From Pedobacter rhodius (GTDB lineage Bacteria; Bacteroidota; Bacteroidia; Sphingobacteriales; Sphingobacteriaceae): a stretch of 64,000 nt of DNA. Under the pieces are notes generated by a model that worked only from the letters and a program-made list of their open reading frames with translations, was not told the DNA's origin and ran no database searches. Of the stretch, positions 57,934-64,000 are shown piece by piece; position 1 is the stretch's first letter; each line of letters begins with the position of its first letter. Position numbers and translations under genes: made by a program. Location: NCBI RefSeq assembly GCF_027213645.1, contig NZ_JAPWGL010000007.1, forward strand, positions 1 to 64,000. Reading direction: 5' to 3'.

Positions 57934-57966
57934 GTTAATTACCTCAAAAGGGTAATTAACTTTTTT
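57934..57966 (+). terminator. Terminator-like hairpin between rpsD and rpoA
   Basis: GTTAATTACC pairs perfectly over 10 bp with GGTAATTAAC (57951-57960), followed directly by six T (57961-57966). It has all parts of an intrinsic terminator inside the operon, though the stem is A/T-rich, so partial read-through would be needed for rpoA. Confidence 0.7.
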
Positions 57967-58007
57967 CATATTACGATATATTCAATAACGAATTTAAAAA
58001 AATATAA

Positions 58008-59000
58008 ATGGCAATTTTAGCATTTCAGAAACCAGACAAAGTGATCATGCAGAAATCAACTGATTTCGATGGCATATTTGAATTTCGTCCTTTAGAGCCC
58101 GGTTTCGGTGTAACAATTGGTAATGCCTTGAGAAGAATTTTACTTTCTTCGTTAGAAGGTTATGCTATTACTACTATTCGTTTTTCAGGCGTTTCGCATG
58201 AGTTTTCTACCATGAAAGGTGTTGTAGAAGATTTAACTGATATCATCTTAAACTTAAAACAAGTTCGTTTTAAGAAAACCGGTGATTCTGGTGATGCTGA
58301 AAAAGTATTCATCATTGTTAATGGTCAGGATCAATTCAAAGCTGGTGATATTACTAAATTCTCTAACAATTTTACAGTATTAAATCCTGAGCATGTTATT
58401 TGTAACATGGATAAATCTGTAACTTTAGAAGTGGAATTAACCATCAATAAAGGACGTGGTTATGTACCTGCTGAAGAAAATAAAGTTGCTGATGCTGTTG
58501 TAGGTGTTATCGCTATCGATTCGATCTACACACCAATGAAAAACGTAAAATACACAATTGAAAACTTCCGTGTTGAACAAAAAACGGATTATGAGAAATT
58601 GGTATTAGATATTTCTACAGATGGTTCAATTCACCCTGAAGAAGCACTGAAAGAGGCGGCTAAAATTCTTATCCAACACTTTATGTTATTCTCTGATGAG
58701 AACTTGGTATTAGAATCTCAGGCAAAAGAAGAAACTAAAGAGGTTGATGAGGAAATTTTACACATGCGTAAAATCCTTAAAACTGAATTAGTGGATATGG
58801 ATCTTTCCGTTAGAGCATTAAACTGCCTGAAAGCTGCTGATATCCGTACTTTAGCTGATTTAGTATCTTACGATGTAGCTGACATGTTAAAATTCAGAAA
58901 CTTCGGTAAAAAATCTTTAACAGAGATTCAGGAACTTGTAAAATCAAAAGGTTTATCATTTGGCATGAACCTGTCTAAATTTAAATTAGACGAAGAATAA
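58008..59000 (+). CDS. rpoA: DNA-directed RNA polymerase subunit alpha
   Basis: 330 residues. N-terminal dimerisation domain: FEFRPLEPGFGVTIGNALRR and ILLSSLEGYAITTIRFSGVS. C-terminal DNA- and activator-binding domain (about 245-325) has LSVRALNCLKAADIRTLADL and LKFRNFGKKSLTEIQELVKS. Standard position before rplQ. Confidence 0.98.
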   Translation: MAILAFQKPDKVIMQKSTDFDGIFEFRPLEPGFGVTIGNALRRILLSSLEGYAITTIRFSGVSHEFSTMKGVVEDLTDIILNLKQVRFKKTGDSGDAEKVFIIVNGQDQFKAGDITKFSNNFTVLNPEHVICNMDKSVTLEVELTINKGRGYVPAEENKVADAVVGVIAIDSIYTPMKNVKYTIENFRVEQKTDYEKLVLDISTDGSIHPEEALKEAAKILIQHFMLFSDENLVLESQAKEETKEVDEEILHMRKILKTELVDMDLSVRALNCLKAADIRTLADLVSYDVADMLKFRNFGKKSLTEIQELVKSKGLSFGMNLSKFKLDEE

Positions 59001-59106
59001 CCCCTAAATTCCCTAAAAGGGGACTTAAGAAATTAAATATTATTTCACAGTGTATAATTCCCTCAGCTTAATTGCAACGAGACGGTATACACTCAATTAA
59101 AAAACA

Positions 59107-59640
59107 ATGAGACACGGTAAAAAAGTAAACCACTTAGGTAGAACCGCAAGCCACAGAAAGGCGATGTTAGCGAACATGGCTTCATCACTTATTTTGCACA
59201 AAAGAATTACAACAACTTTAGCTAAAGCAAAAGCTTTACGTACTTATGTTGAGCCAATTATCACTAAATCTAAAAGTGATACAACACACTCACGTCGTAC
59301 CGTATTTGCTTATTTACAAGATAAAGAAGTAGTAACAATCTTATTCCGCGAAGTTGCTGAAAAAGTTGCAAATCGTCCGGGTGGTTATACTCGTATCATT
59401 AAATTAAATAACCGTTTAGGTGATAACGCTGAAATGGCTTTAATTGAACTGGTAGATTATAATACAGTTTACGGTAAAGATGCAGAGGCTAAAGAAGAGA
59501 AGAAAACAACTCGTCGTGGTAGAAGTAAATCAGCTGCTGCTCCTAAAGCTACAGAGGCAAAAGCTGAAGTTGTTGAAGAAACTGCACCAGAAGCGACTAC
59601 TGAAGAAGCACCTGCTACTGAAGAACCAAAAGGAGAATAG
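59107..59640 (+). CDS. rplQ: 50S ribosomal protein L17 with acidic tail
   Basis: 177 residues, about 50 longer than usual. The core (1-118) starts MRHGKKVNHLGRTASHRKAM and contains RITTTLAKAKALRTYVEPII. The extension begins with a basic KKTTRRGRSK and turns Ala/Glu/Thr-rich (TEAKAEVVEETAPEATTEEA). It is probably disordered. Last gene of the cluster. Confidence 0.97.
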   Translation: MRHGKKVNHLGRTASHRKAMLANMASSLILHKRITTTLAKAKALRTYVEPIITKSKSDTTHSRRTVFAYLQDKEVVTILFREVAEKVANRPGGYTRIIKLNNRLGDNAEMALIELVDYNTVYGKDAEAKEEKKTTRRGRSKSAAAPKATEAKAEVVEETAPEATTEEAPATEEPKGE

Positions 59641-59687
59641 GCCTCAATTAAACTCTTCCCAAAGGGAAAGGCTTATCAAAAATTTAA

Positions 59688-59715
59688 AAAGTCCTGTTCG
59701 AAAGAACAGGACTTT
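59688..59715 (+). terminator. Terminator of the ribosomal cluster
   Basis: AAAGTCCTGTTC pairs perfectly with GAACAGGACTTT around a GAAA tetraloop, followed by TTTT. Strong intrinsic terminator after rplQ. Confidence 0.95.
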
Positions 59716-59933
59716 TTTTATGCATTGTTTTATCGTTATTGCGAGGTACGAAGCTATCTTAGTCCTTTAATTATGGCGCTTGTTTTAAAAATGCTTTGTC
59801 GTTCTTCCGAACTATGATGGCAAGGAGTTAGCCAATACAGTGACGTATAAGCTGAGCAAACGTTTGCCTCATTTTTTTATTACATAGCTGTTTTTCGACT
59901 ATGTATCTATAAATTAGCTTAAAATAAATCATA

Positions 59934-62894
59934 ATGAAATTTAAGCTTTTCCTGATTCTTTTCATTTGTTCTGCGTTTGCCTCAAACGCCCAAATCTTAA
60001 AATATACTAATGGCAATAATGCATGGAATCCTGATTCGTTAGGTAACCATCGGGTAGTTGTTCAGTTTAATGGAGTAGGAAAGGTTGCTCATGTAAAAAT
60101 AGATTGGCGTAGAAGAGATGAACACCCGGAGCGGAAGAAAATAATTATTCAAGATGCTCACGGTAAAAATATCAATGTTTTGGGTGCGGAAAATTTAAGC
60201 AGGGAAAGCGTAGATATTTATTTTGAAGCAACTATAAAAGGAAAATACTTTGTTTACTATATGCCCTATAAAAATGAGGGTAGAAGCAACTATCCAAAGG
60301 GTGTTTATTTGAAAGCAGAAAAACATGAATTAAATCAATCAAATCAGGTTAATCTCAATGCTACCGTGCTGGAAATTCAATCTATCGATGCCTTTAACTC
60401 CTTTTATCCGATGGAAGTTATCGCCACAGCGAAAGAAACCGCAAGTATAAAAGGCAAATATTTATCAGAAGCATTTATTGTATTTCCCGAGGATAGACTA
60501 TTTCCAATCAAAATGCAGAATGACTTGCCTTATCGATGGGTCCAAAAAGGTGTTTCAACTTCATTTATTGGTTCAGCAAGTAGAGGCGAAAATTACGCGT
60601 TTCAACTGGGCGTTTATGCTTTGAAAGATTTAAAAGATGTTAAAGTTACGTTTAGCGATTTAAAAGCGCCTAGCGGAAAAATAATTTCAGCAAAATACAT
60701 CAACTGTTTAAACACCAATGGGACAAGTTACGATAACAAACCATTAACTCAAATCGTACAGGTGGCAGCAGGAAAAGTACAACCAATATGGATCACAGTA
60801 GACCTTCCTAAAACAACATCAGCGGGGATTTACAATGGAAAGTTTACCGTGAAATCTAATGGGAAATCAAAAATTATCGATGTAAAATTAACCGTTCTTG
60901 ACAAAGTTTTGGTTGATGCCGGCGTAGGAACGCCAAATAAACAAACCCGTTTAACCTGGTTAAATTCAACTATGGCACAGGCAAATACCGTTGTTGCACC
61001 TTACACGCCGCTGAAGGTTGATGGAAATGTAATTTCACTATTGGGTAGAAAGTTTGAGATTAACACAGATGGTTTTCCGAAGCAAATTCAAACTTTCTTT
61101 AATTCGGAAATGACTGGCTATATGGAAATACCAAATCAAATTTTAGCTGAACCAATTCATTTTCACTTTTATAATACACCTCAAAATCAGGAAAAATTTG
61201 TTCCAAGCAATTTTCAAATCACGAGTAGGGAAGCCGGAACGGTAAAGTGGACGACAACCAATACGTCGGATAATTTGAAAATGGATGTTGAGGGTGCTTT
61301 AGAATTTGATGGTTATGTACACTATGTTGTTAGGGTTACCGCACTGAAAGATGTTGATTTTAGCAATGTGGATTTTCATATCCCATTCGACAAAGGTTCA
61401 ACAAAATACTTAATGGGATTAGGTGAAAAAGGCGGTGTAAGACCAGATACTGTAAAATGGAATTGGGATGTTGCGCATAAAAACCAGGATGCCGTTTGGA
61501 TTGGAAATGTAAATGCCGGCTTATATTATAACCTGAGGGATGAAAACTATATTCGTCCGCTAAATACGAATTTTTACTTGCAGAAGCCTTTATTATTACC
61601 AAAAACATGGGGGAATGATAATAAAGGCGGAATACAGATTAATGTAAAAGGCAGTTCCATGCTGGCAGATAATTTTACCGGTGCCCAAACCATGAAAAAA
61701 GGTGATGTGCTTTACTACAATTTCAATCTACTGATAACGCCTTTCCATTTATTGAATACAGATTTTCAATGGGATAATCGTTTCTATCATAAATATGGAG
61801 ATTTGGACTCTATTAAATCTGTAGGCGCAACCGTCGTAAATATTCACCACGCTACGCCAATTAATCCATGGATAAATTATCCTTTTATCGAATGGGAAAA
61901 AATGAAAAACTATGTTAATGAAGCACATTCAAGAGGTTTAAAAGTTAAAATTTACAATACCGTTCGAGAACTTTCTAATCATGCCTATGAATGGCCTGCT
62001 CTTAGGAGTTTAGGTAACGAAGTATATTCACCCGGAAAAGGTGGGGGTTTTAGCTGGTTGCAGGAACACCTGGATTCTAATTATATCGCGGCCTGGTTTG
62101 TTCCCGAAATTAAAGATGCTGCAATTATTAACAGTGGCATGAACCGTTGGCACAATTACTATGTTGAGGGCATGAACTGGTTGGTAAATAACGTTGGTAT
62201 CGATGGGGTTTACCTGGATGATGTGGCTTTTGACAGAGTGACGATGAAACGAATTAAGCGTGTTTTAACGCAAAATAATCATCCTGGTATTATCGACTTG
62301 CACTCGGCAAATCAATACAATAAAAGCGACGGTTTTAATAATAGTGCCATCTTGTATATGGAACATTTCCCATACCTGAATCGGTTGTGGTTTGGCGAAT
62401 ATTTCGATTACCAGAATAACAATCCCGATTTCTTTTTAACAGAAGTAAGTGGTATTCCTTTTGGTTTAATGGGCGAAATGCTTCAGGATGATGGCAACCC
62501 TTGGCGTGGAATGATTTACGGAATGACAAGTCGCTTAGGTTGGTCCGAAAAAAGTGATCCAAAACCATTATGGAAAGCGTGGGATAATTTCGGAATTAAA
62601 GGTTCGGAAATGATTGGTTACTGGAGTGAAAACTGTCCTGTCAAAACGGATAACCCGAAAGTTTTGGCTACTGTTTATAAGCAAAAAGGTAAAATGATGG
62701 TCGCTTTGGCCAGTTGGGATGAAAGTGATACTAAAGTTAACTTAACTATCGATTGGAGCAAATTAGGTTTGAGTGCTGATAAGGTAAAAATTTCAGCACC
62801 AAATATTGACAAATTTCAGACAGCCGGAAATTATCCGGCAGGAAAACTGATTCCTGTTGAAAAAGGAAAGGGTTTAATTTTGATAGCGCAATAA
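59934..62894 (+). CDS. Large secreted glycoside-hydrolase-like protein (DUF6067-type)
   Basis: 986 residues with a Sec signal peptide (ending ASNAQ). N-terminal beta-sandwich regions cover about 20-330. A further region, about 345-620, resembles carbohydrate-binding or super-sandwich folds. A TIM-barrel-like catalytic part follows (about 620-900): ATVVNIHHATPINPWINYPF, ARGLKVKIYNT-like SRGLKVKIYNTVREL and GIDGVYLDDVAFDRVTMKR near 755-773 with paired aspartates at the expected nucleophile strand. A C-terminal beta domain (about 910-986) ends it. I assign it to the glycoside-hydrolase-domain DUF6067 group from memory; substrate unknown. Confidence 0.7.
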   Translation: MKFKLFLILFICSAFASNAQILKYTNGNNAWNPDSLGNHRVVVQFNGVGKVAHVKIDWRRRDEHPERKKIIIQDAHGKNINVLGAENLSRESVDIYFEATIKGKYFVYYMPYKNEGRSNYPKGVYLKAEKHELNQSNQVNLNATVLEIQSIDAFNSFYPMEVIATAKETASIKGKYLSEAFIVFPEDRLFPIKMQNDLPYRWVQKGVSTSFIGSASRGENYAFQLGVYALKDLKDVKVTFSDLKAPSGKIISAKYINCLNTNGTSYDNKPLTQIVQVAAGKVQPIWITVDLPKTTSAGIYNGKFTVKSNGKSKIIDVKLTVLDKVLVDAGVGTPNKQTRLTWLNSTMAQANTVVAPYTPLKVDGNVISLLGRKFEINTDGFPKQIQTFFNSEMTGYMEIPNQILAEPIHFHFYNTPQNQEKFVPSNFQITSREAGTVKWTTTNTSDNLKMDVEGALEFDGYVHYVVRVTALKDVDFSNVDFHIPFDKGSTKYLMGLGEKGGVRPDTVKWNWDVAHKNQDAVWIGNVNAGLYYNLRDENYIRPLNTNFYLQKPLLLPKTWGNDNKGGIQINVKGSSMLADNFTGAQTMKKGDVLYYNFNLLITPFHLLNTDFQWDNRFYHKYGDLDSIKSVGATVVNIHHATPINPWINYPFIEWEKMKNYVNEAHSRGLKVKIYNTVRELSNHAYEWPALRSLGNEVYSPGKGGGFSWLQEHLDSNYIAAWFVPEIKDAAIINSGMNRWHNYYVEGMNWLVNNVGIDGVYLDDVAFDRVTMKRIKRVLTQNNHPGIIDLHSANQYNKSDGFNNSAILYMEHFPYLNRLWFGEYFDYQNNNPDFFLTEVSGIPFGLMGEMLQDDGNPWRGMIYGMTSRLGWSEKSDPKPLWKAWDNFGIKGSEMIGYWSENCPVKTDNPKVLATVYKQKGKMMVALASWDESDTKVNLTIDWSKLGLSADKVKISAPNIDKFQTAGNYPAGKLIPVEKGKGLILIAQ

Positions 62895-62988
62895 GTCATC
62901 TTTTCGACTGGAGCGCAGCGGAATGGAGAAATCTTTGAATTTGTTTAATTGTCAATTACAAAGATTTCTCCGCTTCGGTCGAAATGAC
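62895..62988. repeat. Palindromic repeat of the CGTCATTTCGAC family, copy 2
   Basis: The arms GTCATCTTTTCGACTGGAGC… and …GGTCGAAATGAC mirror each other, and GGAGAAATCTTT pairs with AAAGATTTCTCC. The core words are those of the element at 23877-23960. It lies between two convergent genes, where it could act as a bidirectional terminator. Confidence 0.78.
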
Positions 62989-62998
62989 GATTTTCTTA

Positions 62999-63631
62999 TT
63001 ATATCTTCACGTTCTGCATGCCATATTGTTTCAATACATCATCAGGTACACCAGCCCATTGATTTGGCGCATTTCCAGCATAGCCAATATCTTTTACCCC
63101 GATTTCACTTGTATAAAAACCTGAGGCGGTTAAATCTCTCATTTTATTAAAAAATGCGACACCAGCCTGCATTTCAGGGCGGGCTTTGTTAGGGTATGCA
63201 ATTTCATCAACAATTGATAGCTGCTCCCTTTCAGATGCTTCCACAAATGGTTTCTCGAATTTGTTAAAGCAATAAATATCCAGCCATTTTAGGCCACCAC
63301 GCATTGGCACTTTATGTTCAGGGATATCTTTTACGATGAATTCGATAAACTCAGGAACCTTTGCATCAGATGCGCTTCCGGAAACAGCATCTTTAGGGAT
63401 AATAATATCAGCCAAAACGGTAATCGTTGCCATTTCATGTTTGGTAAAAAATGTTTCCGCTTTAAGTTTTTTATCTCTATCTACTTCCCATTGCTCTTTT
63501 CCTGCTTCTTTAGCCGTTTCTTCAGTCGCTGCAACTTCGGTTTTAGTTTCGGGTTGTTTACAGGCTTCAACCAGTACCGAGGTACTTAAGGCCGTTAAGC
63601 CTAGGGCCTTTATGGAATCTCGTCTGTTCAT
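62999..63631 (-). CDS. Gluconate 2-dehydrogenase subunit 3-like protein
   Basis: 210 residues. The N-terminus MNRRDSIKALGLTALSTSVL has a twin-arginine-like motif, and VLVEAC resembles a lipobox (Cys at 24), so it is exported and possibly lipidated. The rest (about 55-205) is the gluconate 2-dehydrogenase subunit 3 domain: FFTKHEMATITVLADIIIPK and RGGLKWLDIYCFNKF. It partners a GMC flavoprotein encoded immediately upstream (one intergenic base), as in sugar-oxidising complexes. Bacteroidota pairs like this have been linked to 3-keto-glycoside formation; that role is inferred. Confidence 0.85.
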   Translation of the reverse strand: MNRRDSIKALGLTALSTSVLVEACKQPETKTEVAATEETAKEAGKEQWEVDRDKKLKAETFFTKHEMATITVLADIIIPKDAVSGSASDAKVPEFIEFIVKDIPEHKVPMRGGLKWLDIYCFNKFEKPFVEASEREQLSIVDEIAYPNKARPEMQAGVAFFNKMRDLTASGFYTSEIGVKDIGYAGNAPNQWAGVPDDVLKQYGMQNVKI

Positions 63632-63632
63632 G

Positions 63633-64000
63633 TTAAATGTTTTGTTTTTTCTTTTGTGCCAAAATATATTCTGCAGTTCTCATTGATAAAGCCAGGATAG
63701 TCCAGGTTGCATTTTTATCACCCTGTTGTACGAAAGGACCTGCATCAACCACAAATAAATTTTTGCAATCGTGTGCCTGGCAATATTTGTTCAACGCTGA
63801 CTTTTTAGGATCATCGCCCATACGAATCGTTCCAACTTCGTGGATAATTTTTCCCGGATTTAATAAACCATAGTTCGTATCTGGCCCATGAATTTCAGAG
63901 GTAACAACAGCACCCATTTCTTTCATAATGGATAAAAATGTTTCCTGCATATGTTTTGCCTGGAGAATTTCTTCCTTAGCCCATTTGTAATTAAATCTCA
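63633..64000 (-). CDS. GMC-family oxidoreductase, C-terminal part (gene runs off the window)
   Basis: Only the last ~122 codons are in the window; the frame stays open through the right edge (RFNYKWAKEEILQAKHMQET before the first internal Met). The GMC C-terminal signature is clear: HEVGTIRMGDDPKKS with the active-site His, then NLFVVDAGPFVQQGDKNATW and TILALSMRTAEYI. FAD-dependent oxidation of sugars or alcohols is expected, with subunit 3 encoded just downstream. Confidence 0.9.
   Translation of the reverse strand, partial: RFNYKWAKEEILQAKHMQETFLSIMKEMGAVVTSEIHGPDTNYGLLNPGKIIHEVGTIRMGDDPKKSALNKYCQAHDCKNLFVVDAGPFVQQGDKNATWTILALSMRTAEYILAQKKKQNI

Noticed and set aside
59735..59835. Stretch with GTTATTGCGAGGTACGAAGC resembling a dispersed repeat
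   Set aside because: Only one partial copy in this window and no clear mirror arm, so it is not listed as a feature.

Overview
The window comes from a member of the Bacteroidota, most likely a Sphingobacteriaceae genus close to Pedobacter. The evidence is the A/T-rich codon use, A-rich start regions mostly lacking Shine-Dalgarno sequences, the Bacteroidota promoter signature (TTTG, about 19 bases, TAnnTTTG) before several genes, and lineage-typical families (YtxJ, VF530, DUF418, RskA-type anti-sigma factor, LytS/LytTR pair). This assignment is from recalled family similarity, not from a search.

Layout. 1-245: 3' end of a 5S rRNA with its terminator and a decayed copy of that tail. 667-4595: an outer-membrane phospholipase-like barrel and uvrA. 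4804-13688 (all minus strand): a CYTH protein, a GH20 hexosaminidase, then five genes (aldehyde dehydrogenase, class I glutamine amidotransferase, iron alcohol dehydrogenase, glutamine-synthetase-like ligase, ethanolamine-type permease) that together spell a gamma-glutamyl route for ethanolamine use without EutBC or a microcompartment. 13967-30957: housekeeping and small genes (YiaA, Nnr, ECF sigma/anti-sigma, lipA, mqo, ytxJ, ribH, LytTR/LytS pair, ArsC-like, M1 peptidase, methyltransferase, VF530, lipoproteins). 30967-31471: a HigBA toxin-antitoxin module whose toxin has lost its 5' half.

31907-35467 is the str operon (rpsL-rpsG-fusA-rpsJ), closed by a strong terminator after rpsJ. The rest of the S10-spc-alpha cluster (rplC to rplQ, 44479-59640) begins 9 kb later behind its own consensus promoter. 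The intervening 9 kb carries DUF418, two response regulators (one frameshifted), three small charged proteins, dgt, a coiled-coil membrane protein, a fungal Tyr1-like prephenate dehydrogenase and a TauE/SafE plus DUF1634 pair. After rplQ come a large secreted glycoside-hydrolase-like protein and a gluconate-2-dehydrogenase-subunit-3/GMC oxidoreductase pair that runs off the right edge.

The most notable observations are the gamma-glutamyl-ethanolamide gene set, the Tyr1-like prephenate dehydrogenase, the broken HigB toxin, the split S10 operon, seven genes whose -7 promoter box lies only 3-5 bases before the ATG (predicted leaderless mRNAs), and many palindromic repeats, including hairpins in most of the long spacers of the ribosomal cluster. 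No CRISPR array, tRNA, insertion sequence or prophage was recognised.
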